Shown: positions 25,159 through 32,733 of the stretch, in pieces
How the letters are laid out: every line of letters starts with the position of its first letter
Position numbering within the stretch: the stretch's first letter is position 1
NCBI GenBank assembly: GCA_028821265.1
Contig: JAPPGU010000032.1
Coordinates: forward strand, 1-47,644
Origin: a bacterium
GTDB lineage: Bacteria > Actinomycetota > Acidimicrobiia > Spongiisociales > Spongiisociaceae
Direction of reading: 5' to 3'
Length of the DNA: 47,644 nucleotides
Notes under the pieces: generated by a model
The model's input: only the letters and a program-made list of their open reading frames with translations
Told to the model about the DNA's origin: nothing
Database searches by the model: none
Made by a program: the position numbers and the translations under genes

Positions 25159-25869
25159 TCAGGGTGAGGGCGGGCGCATGATGGGACGCCGGTAGGCCAC
25201 CAGGTCCGCCCCGGCGAATACCACCGCCAGCACGGCGGCCAGCACCAGACCCCGTTGCCAGGCCCAGACCGCCGCCGCGATACCCACGATCATCCCGATG
25301 ATCCGGGAATGGAGATCTCCGCTCGGGCCCAGCATCCTGATCAGCACGGCGCGCAGCATCTTCGACCCGTCCAGCCCGCCGATGGGTAGCCAGTTGACGA
25401 GCCCCCAGACCACGGACACCCAGATGAAGGCCCCCACGAAGAACACTAGGTACTCCCCGTAACGGTCTGCTGCCGCCAGGTGGACGCGCCACGGGCTCTC
25501 GATCGCCAGCTCACCGAACCGGCCCAACCCACCCAGTCGGGCATACAAGTACAGGCCCAGACCGGCGAAGAGGCCCACGGCGGAGCCCGATGCGGCGATG
25601 GCGAACAGCCTCCAGCCCCCGAGGGGGATCTCCCGCTCTCTCCAGTAGGTCGCCCCGCCCAGCGCGTAGATGGTGATGCCCTCGACATGGCCGCCGAGGC
25701 GCCGCACGGTCGCCGCGTGGCCCAGTTCGTGCAGGACTACGGAAACCAGGATGGCCAGCGCCCACAGGGTCGTGGCGACCAGGCCGAGTCCGGTGTCGAA
25801 CAGGAGCACCAGGACGAGCAGGAAGGTGAAGTGGATGTGGACGGGGAACCCGAACAGCCGGAAGCGCAC
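25159..25869 (-). CDS. M50 family (site-2-protease-like) membrane metalloprotease
   Basis: An intramembrane zinc protease of the S2P type; members cut membrane-bound anti-sigma factors or other substrates. The zinc motif HELGH is at residues 47-51 within a hydrophobic helix. The third ligand lies in NWLPIGGLDGSK (N159 to D167), equivalent to the family NPxP-LDG motif. About five or six hydrophobic segments are visible, without a PDZ or CBS domain. At 236 residues it is of the minimal YwhC/SREBP-like group. The start is GTG (MRFRLFGFPVHIHF), the usual opening of this subgroup, with no good SD. The gene follows the kinase gene by about 60 bases on the same strand. The substrate is unknown. Confidence 0.88.
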   Translation of the reverse strand: MRFRLFGFPVHIHFTFLLVLVLLFDTGLGLVATTLWALAILVSVVLHELGHAATVRRLGGHVEGITIYALGGATYWREREIPLGGWRLFAIAASGSAVGLFAGLGLYLYARLGGLGRFGELAIESPWRVHLAAADRYGEYLVFFVGAFIWVSVVWGLVNWLPIGGLDGSKMLRAVLIRMLGPSGDLHSRIIGMIVGIAAAVWAWQRGLVLAAVLAVVFAGADLVAYRRPIMRPPSP

Positions 25870-25930
25870 GTCGGCCAGCGTAGTTGGAATTGGTGCCCAT
25901 CCGGCTGCGGCCGGTGTGAATCGGTCCGCT

Positions 25931-27013
25931 TCACGGAGCCGGGCCGGCGCCCCCTTCCAGAGCCTCGAGGGCGAAGCCTGCCAGCCGCTCCACAGAACCG
26001 GCCAGGGACGGGAGGTCCACCCCCGAGATGTTGTCCATCACGCCATGCCGGTAGCGGGCGTAGACCCCTTCCAGGATGGCGGCCAGGCGCCATGCCTGCA
26101 TCGCCCGGTAGTAGGAGAGCTCCGATACGTCCGCCCCGGTGATGGCCGCGTAGCGGGCCACCATCTCCTCCATGGGCTGGAATCCACCGTCCTGGACCAC
26201 CGATGACCGCCAGAGCTCCGGACCGCCGGGATCGATCCAGTCGTTGGCCAGGTACCCGAGGTCGGTCATAGGGTCGCCCAGGGTGCAGAGCTCCCAGTCG
26301 ACCACGGCCCCGATCTTCCCGTTCTTGACGATCAGGTTGCCGAATCGAAAGTCACCGTGCACGACACCGGTTCGCCGCTGGGTGGGGATCCGGTTCTCCA
26401 GCAGGGTACGGACCCGGTCCATGACCGGGAGGTCCCGCTGCTTGGAGGCCTCCCACTGGCGCGACCACCGGCGGAGCTGGCGGTGCACGTACGCCTCCCG
26501 GCGACCGAGTTCGCCCAACCCGATGTCATCAGGGTCCAAGGAGTGGAGGACGGCCAGCACCGCCACTGCGTCCTCGCCGAGAGACCTCCGGTCGTCCGGC
26601 GTCATGGACGACCCCGCCGTCCGGTCGTGGGGCACCAGGCCGGCGACGAAGCCCATCACGTAGAACGGCGCGCCGTTGACCGCCGGATCACTGCATAGGC
26701 CAAGGGCCGGAGGCACCGGTACGCCCGTCCCGCCCAGGGCTGAGATGATCCGGAACTCGCGGGCCACATCGTGAGCTGTCGCCAGGACATGCCCCAGCGG
26801 GGGCCTTCTGAGCGCATACTCGGCGCCACCCGCTCCCCTCACCCGGTAGGTGAGGTTGGAGTTGCCGCCCGGTATGGGCTCGAACCGGAACGGTGGTACG
26901 GCGCTCTCGATGTTCCTCACCATCCACTCGGTGACCCGCTCCTTGTGGATCCCGGGAACGGCATCCCCAGGCGCCTGGCCGTGAGGCGGCTGCTCACGCC
27001 CGGTGCGGCTCAC
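25931..27013 (-). CDS. Aminoglycoside-phosphotransferase-fold kinase, ACAD10/11 N-domain-like
   Basis: A small-molecule kinase of the APH/choline kinase fold. Residues 47-70 form the nucleotide loop (PIPGGNSNLTYRV). The catalytic loop VVHGDFRFGN carries H219, D221 and N226, and metal-binding Asp residues sit in VVDWELCTLGDPMTDLGYL (D239, D247). The CTLGDP-x-x-DLGYL form is typical of the ACAD10/ACAD11-like group. In animals these act on 4-hydroxyacyl-CoA for fatty acid breakdown; by analogy, not by proof, the substrate may be a hydroxyacyl-CoA rather than an antibiotic. The length is 360 residues. The ATG overlaps the stop of the YczE-type gene by four bases. An acyl-CoA synthetase gene lies 4 kb away. 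Confidence 0.87.
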   Translation of the reverse strand: MSRTGREQPPHGQAPGDAVPGIHKERVTEWMVRNIESAVPPFRFEPIPGGNSNLTYRVRGAGGAEYALRRPPLGHVLATAHDVAREFRIISALGGTGVPVPPALGLCSDPAVNGAPFYVMGFVAGLVPHDRTAGSSMTPDDRRSLGEDAVAVLAVLHSLDPDDIGLGELGRREAYVHRQLRRWSRQWEASKQRDLPVMDRVRTLLENRIPTQRRTGVVHGDFRFGNLIVKNGKIGAVVDWELCTLGDPMTDLGYLANDWIDPGGPELWRSSVVQDGGFQPMEEMVARYAAITGADVSELSYYRAMQAWRLAAILEGVYARYRHGVMDNISGVDLPSLAGSVERLAGFALEALEGGAGPAP

Positions 27014-27618
27014 AGCGGTCCCCTATCGGCCCAGCGGAGGGTGATCTGGAGGAGCGGCCCGATGGTCAGGGTGTAGATGAGGGTTCCGATGCCGACCGCC
27101 CCACCCAGCAACCATCCGGCGATGAGCACGGTTCCCTCGATGAGGGTGCGGGCCAACCGTATGGACATGCCCCGGGCAGCCAGGCCGGTCATGATCCCGT
27201 CCCTGGGGCCGGGACCGAGGCGCGACCCTATGTAGAAACCCGATCCGAACGCCACCAAGCCGATGCCGCCGACCAGGTACAGCACGCGCAACCAGAGCAG
27301 TTCCGTCTCGGGCACCACGAACAGCGTGACGTCGATCATGACCCCCACCAGGGTGGCGTTCAGAAGGGTGCCGGGGCCGGGACGCTGCCGCAGGGGAATC
27401 CACGCCAGCAATACGACGACGCTGACCGCGATGGTCACCAGCCCCACCGAGAGAGGAGTTCGCAACGCGATGCCCTGATGGAAGGCGTCCCACGGGGACA
27501 AGCCGAGGTTGGCTCGGATGTTGAGCCCTATGCCGGCCCCGAACATGGCCAGCCCCAGGACCAGGCCGGGGATCCGGACCAGCACCGCGCGGGTACGGGC
27601 GGTGGCGAACAACGCCAC
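27010..27618 (-). CDS. YczE/YyaS/YitT family integral membrane protein
   Basis: A 202-residue membrane protein with five or six hydrophobic helices. It carries the family segments AGIGLNIRANLGLSPWDAF near residue 27 and GSGFYIGSRLGPGPRDGIM near 130. The repeated LG-x-(S/G)P-(W/R)D pattern is diagnostic of the YczE group, whose transported substrate, if any, is unknown. The start is GTG, with no strong SD. It is the first gene of a short minus-strand unit with the kinase and M50 protease, and is divergent from the ferredoxin gene. The ATGA overlap couples it to the kinase gene. Confidence 0.85.
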   Translation of the reverse strand: MALFATARTRAVLVRIPGLVLGLAMFGAGIGLNIRANLGLSPWDAFHQGIALRTPLSVGLVTIAVSVVVLLAWIPLRQRPGPGTLLNATLVGVMIDVTLFVVPETELLWLRVLYLVGGIGLVAFGSGFYIGSRLGPGPRDGIMTGLAARGMSIRLARTLIEGTVLIAGWLLGGAVGIGTLIYTLTIGPLLQITLRWADRGPL

Positions 27619-27840
27619 TTACGGGCGGGGCAGGCGGAACAGGCCGCCGATCGTCCCGCGTCGTATCGGGTCCGGCTGGACCATGCCACCTCCTGGCGGA
27701 GTCACCGAGCGCGCGGACAGCGTAGACGAGCGTGACCGGATCCATCGATCCTGACGGCATCGCGAACACCGTTCCCGTTCGGCGCCTGCGCTGGTACCCT
27801 TGAGACAAGCGAGCAATGTCGTGTGGTCAGGCGCGTCCGA

Positions 27841-27870
27841 TTGCGGATCGGGCCTGTGAGAGGCCATAAT
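27841..27870 (+). promoter_or_regulatory. Candidate sigma-70-type promoter for the ferredoxin gene
   Basis: TTGCGG and CATAAT are separated by 18 bases, and the -10 lies about 35 bases before the ATG. The spacing and hexamers suit a housekeeping actinobacterial promoter. It is read by eye. Confidence 0.4.
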
Positions 27871-27904
27871 TGAAGCTGCGCGGGAGCCGAAGGAGTCAGA
27901 GGCG

Positions 27905-28222
27905 ATGGCCGACTACAAGATGATGGTGTGGATCGACCAGGATTTATGCACCGGGGACGGCATCTGCGAGGAAATAGCTCCCGACGTGTTCGAGGGTCGT
28001 GACGACGGCCTCTGGGTGGTGAAGGAAGAGGCCAGGCACTTCGGCTCGACCCTGGTCTTCGATGACGAGGCCGGAGACGGTCATGGGCCCGAGGGCGCCC
28101 GCGGGGTGGCGCGGGTCCCTGACAGCCTGATCGAAGACGTGATCGAGTCCGCCGAGGAGTGCCCGGGCGAGTGCATCATGATCGAGCCCTACAACCCCGA
28201 GTTGGTGGCCGAAGGCCGGTAG
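27905..28222 (+). CDS. Ferredoxin with three- or four-Cys iron-sulfur site and acidic insert
   Basis: A small soluble electron carrier, 105 residues. The cluster ligands appear as C15 and C21 in DLCTGDGICEEIAPDVF and C86 in ECPGEC, the pattern of actinobacterial [3Fe-4S] ferredoxins that serve cytochromes P450. A further C90 is available, so [4Fe-4S] binding is not excluded. Usual members have 62-70 residues. Here an acidic insert of about 30 residues (roughly 44-72, with DDEAGDGHGPEG) separates the two halves. The ATG has AAGGAG nine bases upstream. It stands alone, with no P450 or reductase gene nearby. The SLH amidase gene follows 34 bases downstream, possibly in the same transcript. Confidence 0.85.
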   Translation: MADYKMMVWIDQDLCTGDGICEEIAPDVFEGRDDGLWVVKEEARHFGSTLVFDDEAGDGHGPEGARGVARVPDSLIEDVIESAEECPGECIMIEPYNPELVAEGR

Positions 28223-28256
28223 AACGGCGCCTGCCGGTTCCCAAGACCATCCCCGG

Positions 28257-29768
28257 ATGATCACGACCGGCTCTCGCCGCCGGGGACTGGCCATCCTGGC
28301 CGCGACGCTCCTCCTCTCGACCGTAGCCCTGTTACCGGCCGCCGCCCAGTACTACCCCCCTGGCCCTCCCGGCAATGGCGTCGTGATCAGCGACGACGGA
28401 CTGGTGCTTCCGGTGCGGGAGGTCAGGGATGACGGATACGTGGTCACCACCACCTGCTGGAACGAAGGGACGGTGACCGGAGGCACGTACATCTCGCACG
28501 TGGAAGTGGTGATCGACCCCGGCCACGGCGGTTCGGAAACCGGGGCGGTGGGCAGCAACGGCCTGACCGAGAAGGCCCTGAACCTGGACGTCTCGGAGCT
28601 GCTGATCGAGGAGCTGCGCGACCGGGGTTTCAACGCGATGATGACCCGGACCACCGACGTCCGCATCCCGATCGTGGTGCGGGCCGAGATCGCCCGAGCC
28701 CTGAAGCCCGACGTCTTCATATCCCTCCATCACAACGGCGGAGCCACCGCCCGCTCCGAACTTCCCGGTACCGAGATCTACCACCAGATCGAGGGCGACA
28801 ACTCGAAACGGCTGGCCGGCATCCTCTTCGAGGAACTGCAAGGGGCGTTCTCGCAGTACGACGTGGCGTGGCGCAAGACCGTATTCCAGGGAGCCTCCTC
28901 CGTGCTCCGCGTCGAGGTTCAGGACGACCTGTACGGCATCCTCCAGTACACGCCGGGCATCGCGACGGTCATCACGGAAGCCGCCTACCTCTCGACACCG
29001 GCCGAAGCCCGGCTGCTCGCCGACCCGGAGGTGCAGAAGGTCGAAGCGGTGGCCATCGCGGAGGGGATAGAGCGCTACCTCACCACCACCGACCCGGGCT
29101 CCGGATTCAACCCCATGTTCAGCACCTCCCGGAAGCTCTCCGCCGGAGGACCCGGCGGCTGCAGGGATCCCGAACTGGGCGACCTCGGCGTAGACGAGCC
29201 GGGCTTCGAAGACGTTCCGGACGGCAGTCACCGGCCGGGGATCGATGCCCTGCGGGATAAGGGCATCCTCGAAGGCACCGAGTGCGGGCCCGATCTGTTC
29301 TGTCCGCACCAGCCCATCAAGCGGTGGATGATGGCGGTGTGGCTGGTAAGGGCCCTGGACGGCGCCGACCCCGCTCCCGTCACGGAATCCCGGTTCGCCG
29401 ACGCGAGCGCGGACCGCTGGTGGATGCCCTACGTCGAACGCCTAGCCGAACTGGGCGTCACCTCGGGGTGTGCCACAAGTCCGGCCCGCTTCTGCCCCTA
29501 CGGCCTTGTCACCCGGGGCGAGATGGCGTCCTTCCTCGCCCGGGCCTTCGATCTCCCCAGCAGTCTCACGAGCGGCTTCACCGATACAGCCGGCAGCGTC
29601 CACGCGGACGCCATCGACGCCGTTGTGGCGGCCGGCTTGACCCGAGGGTGCTGGGTCCTCCCGCCCCGCTACTGTCCCGGCGCCAATACCACCAAGGGCC
29701 AGATGGCCACCCTGCTAGCACGGGCCCTGGAACTGGTCCCCCGCGACCCTATCTACGGGGACCGTTAG
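28257..29768 (+). CDS. Secreted N-acetylmuramoyl-L-alanine amidase (Amidase_3) with SLH repeats
   Basis: Cleaves the lactyl-amide bond between MurNAc and the stem peptide in peptidoglycan. A signal peptide is visible (RRRGLAILAATLLLSTVALLPAAA-type, with cleavage after about residue 30). The catalytic domain shows DPGHGG with zinc ligand H90, GLTEKALNLD with E105, ISLHHN near 155 and the catalytic Glu in VITEAAYLS near 245. From about residue 310 come three SLH-type repeats (FEDVPDGS, RFADASADRWW and GFTDTAGSV). Each has a paired Cys motif such as CGPDLFCP or CWVLPPRYCP, a form I associate with Acidimicrobiia. The SLH part should anchor the enzyme to cell-wall polymer. The length is 503 residues. 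No clear SD precedes the ATG. Confidence 0.92.
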   Translation: MITTGSRRRGLAILAATLLLSTVALLPAAAQYYPPGPPGNGVVISDDGLVLPVREVRDDGYVVTTTCWNEGTVTGGTYISHVEVVIDPGHGGSETGAVGSNGLTEKALNLDVSELLIEELRDRGFNAMMTRTTDVRIPIVVRAEIARALKPDVFISLHHNGGATARSELPGTEIYHQIEGDNSKRLAGILFEELQGAFSQYDVAWRKTVFQGASSVLRVEVQDDLYGILQYTPGIATVITEAAYLSTPAEARLLADPEVQKVEAVAIAEGIERYLTTTDPGSGFNPMFSTSRKLSAGGPGGCRDPELGDLGVDEPGFEDVPDGSHRPGIDALRDKGILEGTECGPDLFCPHQPIKRWMMAVWLVRALDGADPAPVTESRFADASADRWWMPYVERLAELGVTSGCATSPARFCPYGLVTRGEMASFLARAFDLPSSLTSGFTDTAGSVHADAIDAVVAAGLTRGCWVLPPRYCPGANTTKGQMATLLARALELVPRDPIYGDR

Positions 29769-29810
29769 TACGTAAGCCGGCCGTGATCGACGAAGCCCTG
29801 CGGCAGACCA

Positions 29811-30683
29811 CTAGAAGTCGAACAGTGACAGGGCGGTTCCGCCCCGGATGGCGGCCCGGTCCTCGGGCGAGATGCCGGGCAGGTAGTGGTCCACCAGCGA
29901 CAGCACCTCGGAGTGGCCGGGGTTGTCCTTGATCCAGGGCCAGTCGGATGCGTTGAGCATCCGGCCGGCGCCGAAGGCCGCATAGATCCGGTCCACCACC
30001 TCCTGGAGGTCCGGGTGCGGATAGGGGGTCTGGGTGAAGGCATACTGGCCCGACAGGTGCACGTAGAGATCCTCGGGATGCTTGGCGGCCATCTGCTCGA
30101 TCAGACCCAGGGAGTCCGGGGGGAGTGGGATGTCGAAGCGGGGACGGCGGTCCTCGTCGATGGCTATCTCCATCCAGATGTCGGGGCAGAAGCCCAGGTG
30201 GTTGAGGACCACCTTGAGGCCGGGGAGCAACTGCATCACCCCGTCGAGCAGGTCCACCTGGTCGGGGTCGCCGTAGAACCACACCTTCATGTCCAGGTCG
30301 CGCATCGCCTCCAAGGCCGGGAACACCGCCAGCGACTCGGGCGCCTGGCCCGCCTCGCCGCCGAATCCGTAGAAGCGAAGCCCCTGGATACCCACCTGCT
30401 CCGCTCTCCGGGTTACCTGTCCGGCGCCGTCCTCCGCATCGGGGTCGTAGACACCCACCCCGGCGAATTTGCCGGGGAACTCGACCAGGATCTCCGCCAG
30501 GTAGTGATCGTGGACAGACAGCGGAACGATCACGGCATGGTCCACCCCGGCGCTGTCCATGGCCGCCAGGAACTCCTCCGCCGATTCCTCCCGCTCGACC
30601 GGCGTCATCTCCTCGAAGACGTCCCGCGGGTACTGCTCGCTTGCCGGCTTGAAAAGATGCAGATGGGCGTCTACTACCGCCAT
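29811..30683 (-). CDS. Amidohydrolase family (amidohydrolase_2, TIM-barrel) metal-dependent hydrolase
   Basis: A TIM-barrel hydrolase or decarboxylase of the COG3618/2159 type. The N-terminal metal motif is VVDAHLHLF, with HxH near residue 6. Barrel strands can be followed through GIQGLRFYGFGG and LKVVLNHLG, where the conserved His sits. The final Asp lies in MLNASDWPW, the equivalent of the family's GSDWP. The length is about 290 residues. ATG at 30683 is preferred over an upstream frame extension because GGAGG lies nine bases before it. Substrates in this family range from lactones to dicarboxylates, and the window gives no further clue. It converges with the amidase gene about 42 bases away. 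Confidence 0.85.
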   Translation of the reverse strand: MAVVDAHLHLFKPASEQYPRDVFEEMTPVEREESAEEFLAAMDSAGVDHAVIVPLSVHDHYLAEILVEFPGKFAGVGVYDPDAEDGAGQVTRRAEQVGIQGLRFYGFGGEAGQAPESLAVFPALEAMRDLDMKVWFYGDPDQVDLLDGVMQLLPGLKVVLNHLGFCPDIWMEIAIDEDRRPRFDIPLPPDSLGLIEQMAAKHPEDLYVHLSGQYAFTQTPYPHPDLQEVVDRIYAAFGAGRMLNASDWPWIKDNPGHSEVLSLVDHYLPGISPEDRAAIRGGTALSLFDF

Positions 30684-31008
30684 AGTGTCGAACCTCCGTA
30701 TGCCGCTGTCCTCCGACCGGCCCATACGTTACAACCCGCCCTGAGCCGACTGGGGGTCTCCCCACATGGCGACCCGTGTGCGTATCCACGCCCGCACACG
30801 ATCGCCTTCAAATGCCGGACACAAGACAAGGGGGCGAATGGCAAGCACACCGGACCCGGGCACGCGGCGGTATCCTGACTTCTTGCCAGGCGCCGCCGCT
30901 CCCGATGGTTGCCCGCTCCCAGGACCGTGCGACGCTCGGGTGGATCCATCAGGGCATCCGCCGGCATCACGGTGGCGTAGCCGCGGCTGCTTCGGGAAGG
31001 AGAGGACC
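30684..31008. other. Divergent intergenic region before the acyl-CoA synthetase gene
   Basis: About 325 bases between two divergent genes. At 30838 it holds ATGGCAAGCACACCGGA, which differs by one base from the first 17 bases of the McrB-like gene at 32734. A few similar bases precede both. This could be a duplicated leader or chance. No other gene was recognised. In-frame codons extend the synthetase frame upstream but look non-coding. Confidence 0.35.
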
Positions 31009-32655
31009 GTGAGCGATGCCCGGACGAACATGGCCGACTACGAGGAGGCCCGCCGGACGTTCCGGCTCGGGGTGCCGGCCGAGTTCAACTATGCGAGGGA
31101 CGTGGTCGACGAGCGGGCACGGGTGCGTCCCTTAGACCTGGCCCTGCTGGCGCTGGATCCTCAGGGGGGAAACCCCCGGCGGTTGAGTTTCCGTGACCTG
31201 TCCGAGCGATCGAACCGGGCCGCGAACTTCCTTTCCGCCCGAGGGGTGACGAAGGGGGACAGAATCTTCTTGATGATGCCCCGGATCCCGGAGTGGTACG
31301 ACGTGATGCTCGGCGCCTTCAAGCTCGGGGCCGTCCCGATGCCCGGAACCGTGCAGCTCACGCCCAAGGACATTCGATACCGGATCGAGAGTTCCGAGGC
31401 CACGGTGGCGGTGACCGATCCTGAGGGCGCGGCCAAGGTTGACGAGGTGCAGTCCACCTTCCCGGCGCTGAGGCAACGGATCGTCGCCGACGGGGCATAC
31501 GGTGACTGGATCTCGCTCGAGGACGGAATGGAGCGAGCCAGTACGGCGGAGCCTGACTCGGCGCCGACCGCCGCAGCCGACCCGCTGTTGATCTACTTCA
31601 CATCGGGCACGACAGGCCAACCGAAGATGGTGCTGCACACGCACGCCTCCTACGGGATCGGCCATGAGGTCACCGCGCGGTTCTGGATGGACCTCAGGCC
31701 CAATGATCTGCATTGGACGATCTCAGATCTTGGCTGGGCGAAGGCGGCCTACGGGAAGCTCTTCGGTCAGTGGAGACGTGGGGCGGCTGTTCTCGTATGG
31801 GACGGCAGGGGAAAGCCGGACTTCGACCAGATCCTGCACATCGCTGAGAGTTACGGGGTGACGACGTTCTGCGCTCCCCCCACCATCTATCGACAGTTCG
31901 TCCAGATGGACCTATCGCGATTCGACCTGTCACGGATGAGGCACGCGATGGCGGCGGGCGAGCCGCTGGAATCCGAGACCTTCGAGGTGTGGAAGCAAGC
32001 AACCGGTCTCGAGATCCATGACGGCTACGGACAGACCGAGACATGCATCACGGTCGCCAACTATCCCAGCCTGCCCAAGAAGCCCGGGTCGATGGGCAAG
32101 CCGAGTCCCGGCTACGAGGTTGCGGTCGTCGACGATGGCGGGGTGCCGGTGGAGCCGGGAATCGAGGGGCAGATTGCGATCAGGGTGAAGCCCCAGCGAC
32201 CCGTCGGCCTCTTCTCCGAGTACTGGAAGGACCCGGAGCGCACCGCTGAGGTGTTTCAGGGCGACTGGTACTACAGCGGCGACAGGGCCCACGTCGATGG
32301 GGACGGATACTTCTGGTTCGGTTCGAGAACCGACGATGTCATCATCTCCGCCGGATACCGGATCGGACCTTTCGAAGTCGAGTCGGTGGTGATGGAACAC
32401 CCCTCGGTCGCCGAGACCGCCGTGATCGGAGTGCCGGACCCCGAACGAGGCGAGGTCGTCAAGGCGTTCGTCGTCCTCGCGCCCGGCCGGGTGGCATCGC
32501 CGGACCTGGCGAGCGAGATCCAGCAGCACTGCAAGAAGTCGACGGCTCCCTACAAGTATCCCCGTCAAGTCGAGTTCGTGGAGGAGTTGCCGAAGACGAT
32601 CTCCGGCAAGATCCGCAGGGTCGAACTCAGACGACGAGAGGCTTCGACCGAGTGA
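31009..32655 (+). CDS. Medium-chain-type acyl-CoA synthetase (AMP-binding, ACSM-like)
   Basis: Activates a carboxylic acid to its acyl-CoA through an acyl-adenylate. The adenylate-forming signatures are present: the P-loop YFTSGTTGQPKM near residue 195, the A5 motif GYGQTE near 345, the A7 region YYSGDRAHVDGDGYFWFGSRTDD near 425-447, SAGYRIGPFEVE (A8), and the catalytic Lys in PKTISGKIRR near 535. The NFLSARGVTKGDRIFLMMPRIPEW-like N-terminus resembles the ACSM/benzoate-type group. GTG at 31009 is chosen because AGGAG stands about six bases upstream; an ATG nine codons later (MADYEEARR) is the alternative. The length is 548 residues. It may supply CoA esters for the ACAD10-like kinase's pathway, but no such operon exists here. 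Confidence 0.92.
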   Translation: MSDARTNMADYEEARRTFRLGVPAEFNYARDVVDERARVRPLDLALLALDPQGGNPRRLSFRDLSERSNRAANFLSARGVTKGDRIFLMMPRIPEWYDVMLGAFKLGAVPMPGTVQLTPKDIRYRIESSEATVAVTDPEGAAKVDEVQSTFPALRQRIVADGAYGDWISLEDGMERASTAEPDSAPTAAADPLLIYFTSGTTGQPKMVLHTHASYGIGHEVTARFWMDLRPNDLHWTISDLGWAKAAYGKLFGQWRRGAAVLVWDGRGKPDFDQILHIAESYGVTTFCAPPTIYRQFVQMDLSRFDLSRMRHAMAAGEPLESETFEVWKQATGLEIHDGYGQTETCITVANYPSLPKKPGSMGKPSPGYEVAVVDDGGVPVEPGIEGQIAIRVKPQRPVGLFSEYWKDPERTAEVFQGDWYYSGDRAHVDGDGYFWFGSRTDDVIISAGYRIGPFEVESVVMEHPSVAETAVIGVPDPERGEVVKAFVVLAPGRVASPDLASEIQQHCKKSTAPYKYPRQVEFVEELPKTISGKIRRVELRRREASTE

Positions 32656-32733
32656 CCACGCCGGTGGGCGTGTCACAACTCCTACATACAATCTCCTTCG
32701 TTCGATGAACAGAGGTCAACGCAAGGAGGACGG

